In this document: piece after piece, positions 43,650 through 57,122 of the stretch
Position numbering within the stretch: position 1 is the first letter of the stretch
How the letters are laid out: each line of letters begins with the position of its first letter
NCBI GenBank assembly: GCA_014898415.1
Contig: RCTD01000002.1
Span: 434,001-498,000, forward strand
DNA: 64,000 nucleotides
Direction of reading: 5' to 3'
From: Stromatinia cepivora
Lineage: Eukaryota; Ascomycota; Leotiomycetes; Helotiales; Sclerotiniaceae
Made by a program: the position numbers and the translations under genes
The notes under the pieces: model-generated
What the model was told of the DNA's origin: nothing
Seen by the model: only the letters and a program-made list of their open reading frames with translations
Databases searched by the model: none

Positions 43650-46600
43650 ATTATGAGTCCGGTAACTTTTAAATCTATGCAACTTCCTATCCAATGATTA
43701 TTAAGTATTTAAGGGATTATTTTTAAAATATTATTTTTATTTCATTTATAATTCAATATTTATATTAATTCAATTATCTTCATTTAATATAATAAAGAAT
43801 CAAAACGATCTTCTTTTTATAATCTATATTCAATAACCGGAGTAATATCTACACTTGAAAAATAAATATCAAGTTCAAGGAATTTGGGATTCAGTTAATC
43901 TAGATAACGATTCATTTGTTTTTATATCAGCGATATCTATTTCAAATTCCGATTTAATAAATAAGTTTATTTGTATTCAAATCGATTAATTTTCAATCAA
44001 ACTATTTGTTTTACTTTCTATTATCAATCTTCAAATCAAATATAATCAAAAGAAACAAATTCAATATCAAAAAGAATTCTCGGAATATCTTATAATGATT
44101 CAATCCAGAAAAGATATTAATAGAGATACAAAAATGAAAGATTCTGATGATAATATATTGGGATCCATTTCTAATAGATTTATTATTTTATTTCCAATTA
44201 TCTTTTAAGAAATCTTTTTCGAACTTATCTTTTTCCAATTGAAATATCGATACTGATAACAAGAATATATATAGAATTATAAAGCTTTCAAGGATATTTA
44301 TAAGTGAATCGAATCATTAATTGATCAAATATATCTTATAAAGTTATTTATTCTCAATTAAGATATTATAACTCTTTTATTTAAAATAATCATTAATATA
44401 TTCAAAAAGAAGTTTGCATTTATAATAATTACTGTTAAGTTTGTAATACTATAAGAATATCGGTCTGTTCTAGTATAAACCTTATTTAGCAGAATCGATT
44501 TTATCAAATAGTATAAGGATTGAATTATAATCTATACTAAAGTTTTTGTATACAAGATTATTAAGGTATAGGATGAAATTATTATTAATATTTTTCTACA
44601 AGCCATTGATATCAAAATACTTCCAATTTGAGCAAATATTATGATTATGTAGATCGAGATGAATAATCAATTCAGATTATTTAACCTTTTATTCAAACAA
44701 TTTGGAGATATTTTTGAAGGATTAGTCTTTCAGGATTCTATTTCCCTAAAAACTAAAAGAAGAGTATATTTTATATTTATTTTTTTTCAAAATAATAAAA
44801 GATTTAAGAAGAATAAAAAGAATATCAATTCTGGAAGCAATTAGGGGATTAAAAAGATCTGGGAATATCCTTGTAAAACCGAATCTGAATGGAATAATAG
44901 AATTGGTTATATCTATACTGCATACAATTGCAAAGCCATAAAGTTAGTGCTTATCGGAAGGATCAATCCACCATTCAAAAAGGTATTCAGCGAAAACGAA
45001 CTACAAGTAATTAAGGATCGAACAAGATCATATTCATAGAAGCAGTTTCACTTTGATTAGATCAAAAGGAAATAAATAAAAGGTTCTATTAATCCTTCAA
45101 AGTCTTTAATCAACACTATTATTTTGAATACTCGATATAATCAATCAGGGGTATACTTTATAATAATGAGAATATACCATTTATTCAATAATACTTTGCT
45201 TGATAATTGTAGTATTATACATATCATAAATGATATATCTCTATTAAATGATCATCGATATCGATTATCCGATTCTAATGATCTTGTAGAAACAGGCACT
45301 TCCAATTTCCAAATCCTAGGATACAGGGTTTGTATTATCAAAGGGATTATCAAGAGAGAAGGTTACCCTAATAATGATTTGGTTTTGAATGATGTAATAT
45401 TTATTCCTGGTTTTTATATCAATATCGTTTCGGAGACTCGATTGGAGAAAGCTGGCCTATGATTTTCAGAATATAACTGTATTCTTTGTAAAAGAGATTA
45501 TATAAATAGTATAATAATTATTCAATATATTCATACTGAAAATTTTGTATTCTTAGAATACAAATCGCTTTCTATTTATTCGAATATTCTTTTATCTATT
45601 CCCATAAATAACCCTTCCATAATATATCCAACAATAAATAGAAAAATAAACAAAGCATTTCATTATTTTCACAATCCATCTTTTTTAAAAGAAGATACAA
45701 ATGAAATGTAATATAAACACTCTAGGTATCTAGAGAAAGAAACTCTTGAATATTTAATATTTGTAATACAAAACATCAAAATAAAAGATATCATTCATTC
45801 TAATTGTACTGACTATATTTGTATTTATACAAAGTAAATCATTTCTCGTGTTTCAAATGATCATCAACCACTTCGGCCTTTCTATAAAATTCAATGGGAT
45901 CTTTTTGATTTCGATAAAGAATATAACAATATATTATGGTTTTTATTAATCAAAGAAATATATTATAACAAAATCTTTTTATATCCAATCTACTACAAAA
46001 TATATAATGAAGTATTTGTAATTATTTAAAACTTTATAGTTTAGATTCATTATAAATATAGTCTAACGATTATAATGATCAAATAGGATAATGATATATT
46101 TGTTATTGGAATTATAAAAGTAATATTATTTGAGAAATAAATCAAGCAAAAAAATATCGAACTCAAGTTATCCCTATCTTATATATATAAACCCAATGAA
46201 GAATCAGAATATACAGAATAAGAAATAATTACAAAATAAATAAAAATATAGATTACAATAGGTTTACCGAATAAATTGTAGATGGAAGTAATGCAAATTG
46301 TTATTTATTTATATAATATAAGTCCTTTGAAGGTCAAATCCTTTAAATCGTTTAATAAGATGTTTGATATATAATTCTATGATTATTTTCGCAAAGATAA
46401 TCCTTTGTTTGTAAAGAAAATATCTAATGATCTTTATCTCAATTGGAATGGAATCTATAGGTATGGATATTGAGTTTATTCTTTGGATAAGAATAGAGAA
46501 ACTGGAATTAATAGAAAATGGTACAAAACCAATCCTCGAATATATATTAGATATTTAATGGGCTATATCTCAAGTATACTGATATATTGTATATGGATAT

Positions 46601-49390
46601 TTAAGCTCGATAGAATTATTGTTATTCGAAATGTAATATTCAATGAGGAATTCATTTATTGTATGGATTTTATTAATCGAATGATCGATATTCATATTAT
46701 AGAAGAATTTAAGCAATTTGCTAAAGTCCTTGATTTATAAGATTATATCGAATTGAACAGAACAATTATTCAAAATGAGGATAATTATAAGGACTTTATT
46801 CATCTACTTATTTTCACGGATCGAAAAGCCCTTGATTTATTCATTAAATATATTTCAGATCTATTGCTTACAAACAAACTGGTCTTGGAGGTAAATATAG
46901 ATCTGAGGGGTGATAATAAGAATAAAGAAATCGATCTAGAATTATTCAATCTATTTAATCCTTCAAGTAATGAGGATAAGGTATATAATAAAGATATACG
47001 AACGCCGATCGATTCTTCTATTGGAGAAACTGAAGAAACTGATTCTTTCATTGAGAAGTAATCATATTTTGCGGGTAAAAATGTTGATATTGTTCAAAAA
47101 GATGCCCGTAATAATAATATAGATCCCGACCTTATCAAATATATTGATATAGAAAATATAAAATATAAGCTTATTGATCGTACTATCGAAATTCTTTATG
47201 ATATATACGAAAATGATTCAGAGACCGTTTCAATCGATCAATCTTAATATTTCATAAGGAAGTATATATATTGGAATGATCAATCAAAATATTTTATAAA
47301 GGAAATCCAATCATTACAAAGACTATTGCATTCTATACATTTATCTAATCGATTTATAAAGAATTCATAGATTTATAATCTCGAATAGATACTTAAGAAA
47401 GTTTGTATTATAAAAATTGAAATACCCAAAGTTTAAATCAATCCGTTTAAATTTCAATCATACAATTATTATTCAAAATCATCTTTTTTCCAGAAATCAT
47501 CTAACTTTTGTATCCCAAAGCAATCAGTATATATACAAAGGCAATTATATATATAATAATATTATTAAGGGAACAATTCCAACATTGGATTTTATATAGG
47601 AACTATTATATCTCAAAGGACAGATTTAATAGAATTATTTTACTTAAATAATTTTCATTCTATATTCTAGCCTAATCAATAAGGAATAAATAATATAAAA
47701 GAGTATTCTTAATTTATAATAATTTATAATATGATCATTACTAGAATTAAAGCAAAATCATTATTGTTTTCTATTTGATCTATAATCAATGGATTATAAA
47801 CAACATCATTTCCTTGAATTCATATATTTGTAGTTCCAAAATTACTTCGTTTTTATTACCAATTAGAAAATCATCAAATAGAATATTAATTCAAATAGAA
47901 TTGCAATTTTGAGATTAATAACCTTAAGGTTAGGAAAACCTGGTATGAAATCGATTCTGGATCGGAATCTTCAAAATCGATTTTTCTTCAATAAGTGTTT
48001 ATATATAAATATAATGATCAAAATTTAATTATTTATTACTATTTATGTTTAATAATATAAAGAGATTTCTAAATTAAGAATACTATTAAAACTACTTATA
48101 TTATTACATTAACAGACCGATTATTCTGAATCGTAATAACAATCGTTATTAAATATAATCTCGAAATAAAATAATACAATATAATCAATACTTTTATTAA
48201 TACTCTATATAATCCTTTTGGTATTTTAATTGTATATTATCTATTTAATAGATACAAAATCCCAAACAAAAATATTATAATCGATTAAGTTTTGTATAGT
48301 CTATAAGATTCCTTAGTTATATAATTTAGGGATTTCACTCGAATATTCGAGAAACTAGGATTGATATAATACAAAGAGGAATTGTGTTTATACATTAATT
48401 TAAAATATATTATTATAATTCTTTTCTTTGTAAACAATATTCAGATTATTTATTATAAAAAAAACGAATCAACTGTTATAAAGATTATCAAGGGAATCAA
48501 AGCTATATATAAATTACAAGATCTAAGAAATATTAAATGGTTTTTGGATATATATATACTCTGTGATTGATTTAAGAAAAAGTTATAATTAATTTATAAT
48601 ATATATATTAAAAAGATTATTAAGAAATTCAAAACAATAAATGGGATAACAAGTATACCATTCCTAATAATAGTATTTCGGAAAAATCAGGGTTAAGCTC
48701 CTATATATATTATAAAAATGTATCAAAAGAAAATGGGCTCAATATTATATATTATAATCATTATAAAAGCGAATATATCATTTGCTGCTTTATAATTGAA
48801 CCATTATTTGATCAACTCATCAAGCGATTATATAAAAGTTATTGATCACTGTTTACAATATCTATAGAATACAAGGTATCTTGTAATCCAATATAGTGGT
48901 AATTAAATACTACAATTTCTTATCTTCTCAGATACTTCTTTTACGGATGATTCAGATATTCATTGATTATTCTAAGGGTATATTATATCCCTTTTCGATG
49001 ATTTAATTGTATAAAAAGTATTTAAGTAAGATATTATAATTATCTTGATTACCGAAATAGAACTTCTTGGAGTCGAGTATATATCAAAAGAAATTATAAT
49101 AACCTTATGTTTTTTAAAAAAGATCGATCTAATAATAAAAGAATTTGTAACGATTTTCTATAATAATCAATAAATAATTAGATTGGTGATTGATGAAAAC
49201 AAATAGATCATTATGAAATTATATTATATCGATATCCAAAATATATGGTTATATTAAGAATATTCAAAAGGGAACTTTTATATAATCTATCTATCAATCA
49301 CCAATATAATTGTTAATAAACTTATTAAGAACCTTATAAAACAAAAATTCGAATATTTCCGATTCTTTTTCAATCTACAAAATATAAACA
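43650..49390 (+). pseudogene. Copia-2 copy b gag-pol relic
   Basis: Gag about 44560-45080 (PCKTESEWNN may be a ruined zinc knuckle). Protease 45124-45462 with LLDNCSIIHIINDISLL and NDVIFIPGFYINIVSETRLEKAGL. Integrase C-terminal part 46440-46740 (RKWYKTNPRIYIRYLMGYIS and RNVIFNEEF). Acidic linker 46753-47061. RT about 47880-48570 with FFVNNIQIIYYKK for the catalytic F/YVDD box and KWFLDIYIL. RNase H 48900-49380 with TEIELLGVEYISKEI, NNQ and KQKFEYFRF. RIP-type stops are scattered throughout. The family differs clearly from Copia-1. Confidence 0.88.
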
Positions 49391-50923
49391 ATAGAATTAT
49401 AAAGCTTGAATAATAATGATTATAGAATTTGAATAATGATAATCTAGAACTTATATTTCTTCTCTTTGGTATAAATGGAATGAATTCTATTTGGTATCCT
49501 AGATTATTATACTTTTCTATGATGTACTTCAATTTGTATATTTTATATTCATCAGGAAACAAAGAATAATCAAAATCAATCACTTTTCTACTTTTCATTT
49601 TTCTATTTTTGAAGAAGGATAAGTTTCTTTCTAAGCTCAATAACTTGAAGTTCAAGTAAAAAAGCCTCTGGATTATTTGTAACAATTAAGAAACAAAGAA
49701 TAACTAAAGCAACCGAAATTATTGATATTATTAATACTATAAAAGCTAAGGGATTATCCCTCCTTTCCTTTTTCTTTAAATATACCACCCGCTTTTTCTT
49801 TCTTTTCTTTTCTATTACTTTTTCTTTTTCATTTTCATTATTGTTTTCCGAAATTATAATATACTTTTTCTGTTTAATCTTTCGAGGATTCTGATGAGTA
49901 ATACAGTGAGGAAAAAGGGAATGATGATGTAGGGGCGAAAGAATAACTTCTTTCTTCTCCTTGATCTTCAATATTATTTTCATTGTAATTTTGTATTTCT
50001 GTTTAGATTATATAATCAATAATCAGTATATTATAAAGATAAAGAATGAACGAAGAACTTATTTTCGAATTTTGCTGATGAACAACAATATAATAATTTA
50101 CTAAAGGATAAAAGAAAGCCAGTAAAGGAATATACAGATAAATACTATAATTCCAATATCGATAATTATTCGATTTAAAAGAATCAATAAAGTATTCATT
50201 ATAGAAATTATGTTTCTTAACGATTAATGACTTTATATATCGAATATATAAATGATCGTTTCTTTCTTTATGATTCCTTTTATTTTTTGTTTTGGTTAAA
50301 GAGTCAGCAATTTTCGATAATCCTTTTTCTCTTTTTTTTTCATTTAATTCATTATCCAAAAAACCTAGTATCGAAGGATTGAATAGATCATTGTTATTAG
50401 ATAAAGAAATACTCTTTCTTTTCTTTTCTTCATCGAACAATCTTTGTTTCAATAATTACAAATACAAGATTAGTAAAACCTTTCAATCATATAATAGGAT
50501 TCAAGAATAAAACCTATCTTCAAATTACTATTTGAATTTATAATTGGCAATTGATTATAACAAATAGTAATTCTTTTGATAAAGGGGAGCGGTTTTTTGA
50601 AATAAATGATAGTGTATCATTCTAGAAGCAGATTTAGTTAAGCTATACTTCTAGAGATTGATATTTTGGTTCATTATCTATATTGGATTCATTAATTCTC
50701 TTTACTCAATTTGTTGATTTTTCGAAGGAGTATTGGGATCTTTTCTTGCACTCGATTTTCTCAAAACTTTCTTCTCAGCTGCTGTTTGCCTAGTACAATT
50801 GAGATTCATTTGTTTAATCTTCTTAGACCCCGAAATCTTAAGTATAATAATGATTAATAAAAGCTTAATTAAAACAAAAACAAAAATGCGAAAAGAGGAT
50901 TCATATATTTTTAAAAAATTCAT
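49287..50923 (-). pseudogene. Antisense membrane-protein-like reading region in Copia-2 copy b
   Basis: Opposite strand to pol, between RNase H and the 3' LTR. From ATG at 50923: MNFLKIYESSF then a hydrophobic helix (FVFVLIKLLLIIIILKISG), a Lys-rich part, then frame 50452-50003 with KTKNKRNHKERNDHLYIRYIKSLI and a second hydrophobic stretch (YLYIPLLAFFYPLVNYYIVV). Next is frame 49983-49603 with a long basic stretch and a third helix (FIVLIISIISVALVILCFLIV), and last 49685-49287 with DFDYSLFPDEYKIYKLKYII. It is split by stops and frame changes, so it is broken here or contains introns. The same protein pieces recur in copies a and c. I do not recognise the product. An env-like or captured host gene are both possible. 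Confidence 0.6.
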
Positions 50924-51293
50924 TTATTTTATTTCGCTATTGCAATCAATATATTGTAGCTTAACAATTATATGCATTTTCAATTGCTACGCCGCAGGAT
51001 CGATCAATTATCTGTATTCTTCTGACGGAAAACTTTCTTTTTATTTATTCAAAATCTTGATTTTGAAGAATATCGTAAATAGCAAACCGAAGATCAAAAG
51101 AAATTTGCGATTTATATACACTCAAATTCTTCTCTATTCTAAGGGTACCAGGATTATTTCAGGTTTATATATTATACCAATCCTTGGTTGATGTCTGTTT
51201 ATGATTACTTTGTATATTCATTTACAAATCATATAAATTGTTATTTTCTATATCTTTCTATTTGTTTCAGATCGCCTTTCGATTTGAGGGGTG

Positions 51294-51601
51294 TATCACA
51301 AAAAGCCCCGCAATCCTCTATATCTTATAAAGAATTAAAGCGTATATTTTCCAATCGGAATGAAGGATCTATTAATCTTACCAATCCATTAATTAATAAA
51401 ATGATTCTGATATATTAATAAACAAAGATCTAATCTAATTAAGGTGTATATTGATTAAATAATTATTCATTTGTTCTATATATATAGCTTTTGATTCATA
51501 TAATCAAGGACAAGTCATTCAATTCTTTTACTCTACCAATCACGTGTACCACCTATTCAACGATCTCTGAAAGTGCTGTGTAATCATACTATCCCGTGAT
51601 A
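51294..51601 (+). repeat. 3' LTR of Copia-2 copy b
   Basis: Starts TATCACAAAAAGCCCCGC and ends ATCCCGTGATA, followed by the ATACT duplication. 308 bp, equal to the 5' LTR. Confidence 0.92.
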
Positions 51602-52581
51602 ATACTTTATGATCAATTTAAAAAAAAGTTATAATTAGTTTATAATATATATATTGAAAAGATTACTAAGAAATTCAAAGCAATAAATGGGATAATAAGT
51701 ACATTGTTTTTGATAATGATATTTCGGAAAAATCAGGGTTAAATTTCTATATATATTATAAAAATGTATCAAAAGAAAATGGGTTCAATATTATATATTG
51801 TAATTATTATAAGAGTGGATATATTATTTATTATTTTGTAATTGAATTATTATTTGATCAATTTATCGAGCGATTATATAAAAGTTATCGATCATTGTTT
51901 ACAATATCTATAGAATATAAGGTATCTCATAATCCAATATAACAATAATCAAATATTATAACTTTTCGTTTTTTTAGATACTTCTTTTACAAATGATTCA
52001 GATATTTGTTAATCATTCCAAAAGTATATTATATCCCTTTTCGGTGACTTAATTGTATAGAAAGTGTTCAAGTAAGATATTATGATCATCTCGATTATTG
52101 AAGCAGAGTTTCTCGAAATTGAATGTATATCAAAAGAAATTATGGTAATTTTATGTTTCTTAAAAGAGATCGATTTAATAGTGAAAAAGCTTGTAATAAT
52201 TTTCTATGATAATCAATAAACGATTAGATTGGTGATTGATAAGAATGAGTAAATCATTATGAAATTATATTATATCGATATCCAAAATATATAGTTACAT
52301 TAAGAATATTCAAAAAAGAATTTTTATGTAATCTATCTATTGATTATCGATATAATTGTTGATGGGTTTATCAAGAATCTTATAAAACAAAAGTTCGAAT
52401 ACTTCTGATTTCTTTTCAATTTATAAGATATAAGTAATAGGATTATAAAATTTAAATAACAACGATTATAGAATTTGAATAATGACAATCTGGAATTCAT
52501 ATTTCTTTTTTTTGATGTAGATAGAATAAGTTCTATTTGGTATCCTAGATTATTATATTTTTTTACGATATACTTCAATTT
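51602..52581 (+). pseudogene. Copia-2 copy a RNase H end (relic)
   Basis: Continues copy a after the copy b insertion: end of RT, RNase H with EAEFLEIECISKEI-like sequence (about 52100), then the first bases of the antisense region (minus frame 52608-52333, KLKYIVKKYNNLGYQIELI). It ends at AATTT, where Z2 has inserted. Confidence 0.82.
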
Positions 52582-55052
52582 TGTTGGATTTTGGATCATA
52601 CCGTACATCTAAGCATGGGACTATACTATAATGGGATTAGTCTGCACGTGATTCTACCGAATCACACAATCTGTATAATAACTTTTAGCCAGATAATCTT
52701 AGAATAATAAGGCTTTTCTACTCACTCAATATGATTTGTTAACAGATTATGAGCCTGGGCTTTGTATATCACTGTGTAGTTTAGGGTTAGTTTTTTAGGG
52801 TGAAAGATCAAGTCTTCGATAGATTTGGTAAAGTAGACGAGTAAGGTTAATATAGTTGAATAGGGAAGTTTGTTATATTAAATATATTGATAGAATAAAT
52901 AAACAAGGTTGATATAATTGAATAGGAAAGTCTGTTATATTAAATATAGTTAACAAAGCGAAAAATAGTTTGTATAATAAGTAAATGGAAGAGTTTGTTA
53001 TATTAAATATATTTGTAAAATAAAATCGAATAGGATTATAGATTATTTAATGGATAAGTAGGGAAATTTGTTATATTAAATATATTGATAGAATTGAATT
53101 CCAATAATATAGTTAATACGAAAAAATCCGTTTTAGAAATTACTTAAACAGAAAATGCCATCTTTTTATACTCTTTTTCCGACAATTCGAGAGTCAATCG
53201 ATTCCTTTGATATCTTTTTTTCTTTTTCGAAAGCTTTTTTGCTTTATATCGATGGTAATGATAAGAAATAAGTATTCTGTAAAGCAAAATAAGCTTTTCG
53301 AAACCTTTTCAGAACAAGATTCGAATATTCCTATCCCTCGAATATCTTTGATCTTTATATAGTTGATAGATTCTCTATAGAAAATTTAATAAAAGTATTG
53401 GAGATTATATTTCTGATATAGTTTTTAAGGGAATTATGAAATCCATATTTGTTTTCGTTTTAAGTACTTTGGGGGTTCGTTTTCAAGATTTATTGTATCC
53501 TTTTGTTCAGTCTTAAATGATTGTAGATTTATTTTGTTTTTTGATCTTATTGAAATAGGTTTGTCAGCAAAATTTAAGATAGTCTTAAATTTTGTTTCTG
53601 ATACAGATTCAGGGTTTGCAGAAGTTGATTTTTGGGTTGGAATCTTTGGAATAATAAATTCGATATCTATAATATCCTTGGAATTTATTGTATTTATATT
53701 AGGGAAATATTACTGTTTTTTGTTTTAAGGAATAATACTTTTATTTTGGGGGAGTGTTTTTTATATTTCTTTTAGGGATTCTTTATTAGTATTTAATTTT
53801 TTCTTCGATTATCATTTCTTTATATTGTTATTAATATCTTTGATATCTTCTTATTCTTCTTTTTATAATTATAATTATCAATTTCGTTATCTTTTGATAT
53901 ATTGTTTATTATATATCATTTCAATACCATTTTGTTTTTATCCTCAGATCAATATTATTTTGTTGTATTTTCATATTCAACGTTTATAATGATAATTATA
54001 TTAACGGTTGTAAAAGAGAAGGAGAGTATTCTTGATAAAAAAGTTGGAAATGAAATCGGAGGCGATTATAGGAAGAGTCGGAGGTGGAATCAAAGAAGGA
54101 GATTGTATACCGGAAGATATACAAAGCGATATACTGAGAAGAGCAGATGATTATATTAATAATAGAAGGATATGTATCTATTAAGCTTTGTTATATAGTA
54201 TATAAAGATCATTAGATATTTAATCAAGTGTAGTATTAAAGGTCGATAGATACTATAGCTTTTTGAAGCCGATAATAGTTTACCAGTTAGTATATAGAGA
54301 TCATTAGTATTTAATTAAATATAGTATTAGAGGTCGATAGATATTATAGCTTTCTAAAACTGGTAGTAGTTTACCAATTAGTATATAAAGATTATTAGTA
54401 CCTAAACAAATATAATACTAAAGGTCGATAGATATAATAATTCTTTAAAGCAAAAGTTATTAATTAGTAGCCTACCAATCATCCTGATTGGTAATTAATT
54501 ATACTCTTACTACAAAAGAAAGAGTTATAGATATAATTCTATAGGATATACTGTTCTATTAAAGAGAGGTATCTGTACTGTAATATAAGGTTGAAGATTC
54601 TAGTTCAATACAATTGGAGGATTGGAAGCAAAAGAGATGGATTTCCTTTAATTTTTATTATGAAAAAAGGGTGTTGATTATTCTTTAAAGATTATTATAT
54701 TATCGTAGAGCGATTATTTTATTCGAATCTTGTTAGATCTTGGGTTTTAAAAGATTTAGTAAAGGAATGATCATTCAATGTTATTGGCTTTCTATTTTCA
54801 GGCTAATGTTGCTCAATTTGGTTTAAACCAATTATGGTATTTATAGTTTAACTTTTTTTGTTTTTATATATATTACGTTTCTGGGGGAGTATTGGATTTT
54901 GGATTATATCGTATATCTAAGCATGGGACTATACTATAATGGGATTAGTCTGCACGTGATTCTACCGAATCATATAATCTGTATAATAGCTTCTAGCCAG
55001 ATAACCTTAGAATAATAAGGCTTTTCCACCTACTCAATATGATTTGTTAACA
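52582..55052 (+). mobile_element. Z2: second non-autonomous LTR element
   Basis: 2471 bp, LTRs 52582-52744 and 54890-55052 (163 bp each; TGTTGGATTTTGG...GTTAACA), flanked by AATTT (52577-52581 and 55053-55057). Same interior order as Z1: primer-binding site GATTATGAGCCTGGGC, the TTATATTAAATATA repeats, the short frame (MVMIRNKYSVKQNKLFETF, ATG near 53250), the antisense Copia-1 linker piece (about 53460-53720), a basic stretch (frame 53902-54150, ending RRWNQRRRLYTGRYTKRYTEKSR) and the ~95-bp units (about 54195-54440). The 5' LTR is less mutated than that of Z1. Confidence 0.9.
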
Positions 55053-56813
55053 AATTTGTATATTTTATATTCATTAGGAAACAAAGAACAATTAAGATTG
55101 ATTACTTCTCCACTTTTTATTTTCCTATCTTCGAAGAAAGATAAATTTCTTTCTAAACTCAATAACTTGAAGTTTAAATAAAAGAATCTCTAGATTATTT
55201 GCAATAATTAAAGAACGAAGAACAACTAGAGCAACCAAAACTATTGATGTTATCGATATTATAGGAATCAAAGGACTATCCCTTCTTTTCTTTTTCTTTG
55301 GATATATTATCCATTCTTTCTTTCTTTTCTTCTTTATTACTTTTTCTTTTTCATCTTTATTATCGTTCTCCGAAATCACAATATACTTCTTCTACTCAAT
55401 CTTTCGAGAATTCCGGTGAGTAATACAACGAAGAAAAAAAAAACAACGATGCAGGGGCGAAAGAACAATTTCTCTTTTCTTCTCGATCTTTAGTATTACT
55501 TTTATTGCAATTTTGTATTCTTGTTTGAATTATATAATTAATAATCAGTATATTATGAAAATAGAGAATAAACAAAAAACTTATTTTCAAATTTTGCTAA
55601 TAAACGATAATATAATAATCTACTAAAGGATGGAGGAAAGCCGATAAAGAAGTATACGAATAAGTATTACAATTCTAATATTGATGATTATTTAGTTTGG
55701 AAGAATCAATAAAGTATTTGTTATAGAAATTATATTTCCTAATGATCAACGACTTTATATATCGAATATATGGATAATCATTTTTTTCTTTACGATTCCC
55801 TTCATTTTTTGTTTTGATTAAAAAACCAACAATTTTCGATGATCTTTTTTCTTTCTCTTTTTCATCTGATTTATCATCCGAAAAACCCAGCATTGAAGAA
55901 TCGAATAGATTGTTATCATTAGATAAAGAAATATTCTCTTTTTTTTTTTCTTCATTGAATAACCTTTATCTCGATAATTATAAATACAGGATTAATAAAA
56001 CCTTTTAATTATATGATAGAATTCAAAAATAAAACCTACCTCCAAATTACTACCTGAATTCATAACTGGTAATTGATTACAACGAATAACAATTCCTTTG
56101 ATAGAAGGGAACGATTTCTGAAATAAATAACAGTGTATCATTCTAAAAACAAATTTAGTTAAATTATACTCCCAGAGATCGATATTTTAATTTATTATCT
56201 ATTCTAAACTTATTAATTCTTTTTACTCGATTTATTAATTCCTCAAAGAAATACTAAAATCTTCTTTTACATTCAATTCTCTCAAAGTTTTCTTCTTAAT
56301 CATTATTTGCTTAATACAATTGAAATTCATTTGTTTAGTCTTCTTAGACCCCGAAATCTTAAGTATAATAATAATCAATAAAAACTTGATTAAAACAAAA
56401 ACAAAAATGCAAAAAGAAGATCTATATACCTTTAAAAAATTCATTTATTTTACTTCACCATCACAATCAATATACTATAACTTAACAACTACATATATTC
56501 TCAATTACTACATTATAGAATCGATTAATCATTTATATTCTCCCAACAGAAAACTTTCTTTTTATTATTCAAAATCTTGATTTTGAAGAATATCACAAAT
56601 AGCAAACCAAAGACCAAAAGAAATTTACAATTTATATATACTCAAATTCTTCTCTATTCTAAAAATACCAAAATCATTTCAGATTTATATATTACATTAA
56701 TTCTTAATTGATATTTGTTTATAATCGTCTTATATATTCATTTACAAATCATATGAATTGTCACTTTCTATACCTTTCCATTTATTTCAGATCGCTTTTC
56801 GATCTAGAGGGTG
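55053..56813 (-). pseudogene. Antisense membrane-protein-like region in Copia-2 copy a
   Basis: Counterpart of 49287-50923, here cut by Z2. N-terminus at 56444 (MNFLKVYRSSF, then FVFVLIKFLLIIIILKISG). Middle part at 55893-55675 (KTKNEGNRKEKNDYPYIRYIKSLI), C-side helix at 55379-55125 (IISITSIVLVALVVLRSLII). The protein pieces agree with copy b in order and position; the C-terminal end lies beyond Z2 at 52608-52333. Confidence 0.58.
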
Positions 56814-57122
56814 TATTACAGAAAGCCCTGCAATCTCCTGTATCTTATAAAGAATCAAAACATATACTTTCCAATCAAAATGAAGAATCTACTAGCCCTT
56901 ATTAATCCATCAATTGATAAGATAATCCTGATATACTAATAAACAAAAATCTAATTTAATTAAGGTATATATTGGTTAAATAATTATTTATTTGTTCTAT
57001 ATATACAGCTTTTGATTCATATAATCAAGGGCAAATCATTCAATTCTTTTACTCTACTAATCACGTGTACCATTTATTCAACGATCCCTGAAAGTGCTGT
57101 GTAATCATACTATCCCGTGATA
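56814..57122 (+). repeat. 3' LTR of Copia-2 copy a
   Basis: Starts TATTACAGAAAGCCCTGC and ends ATCCCGTGATA, followed by the TATGG target duplication. It pairs with the 5' LTR at 30158-30466, almost 27 kb away. Confidence 0.92.

Larger units (their letters stand above)
43342..51601 (+). mobile_element. Copia-2 copy b, complete
   Basis: 8260-bp element, LTRs 43342-43649 and 51294-51601 (308 bp each), flanked by ATACT (43337-43341 and 51602-51606). It is inserted in the RT of Copia-2 a; the rejoined flanks read through the same RT codons that are uninterrupted at 48540-48570. The 3' LTR differs from the 5' LTR by transitions only in the parts I compared (TGTCACGGAAAG against TATCACAAAAAG). At 8.26 kb it is long for Copia; the surplus is the 1.9 kb between RNase H and the 3' LTR with its antisense reading region. 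Confidence 0.95.
30158..57122 (+). mobile_element. Copia-2 copy a, split by four nested insertions
   Basis: A Copia element with 5' LTR 30158-30466 and 3' LTR 56814-57122, both about 309 bp, flanked by TATGG (30153-30157 and 57123-57127). Four later elements sit inside it: Copia-1 e (31373-36852), Z1 (38610-41082), Copia-2 b (43342-51601) and Z2 (52582-55052), each with its own 5-bp duplication. Removing the inserts and one TSD copy each leaves 1215+1752+2254+975+2065 = 8261 bp, one base from the 8260 bp of the uninterrupted copy b. Remaining pieces align in order with copy b. All coding parts are RIP-degraded. Confidence 0.94.
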
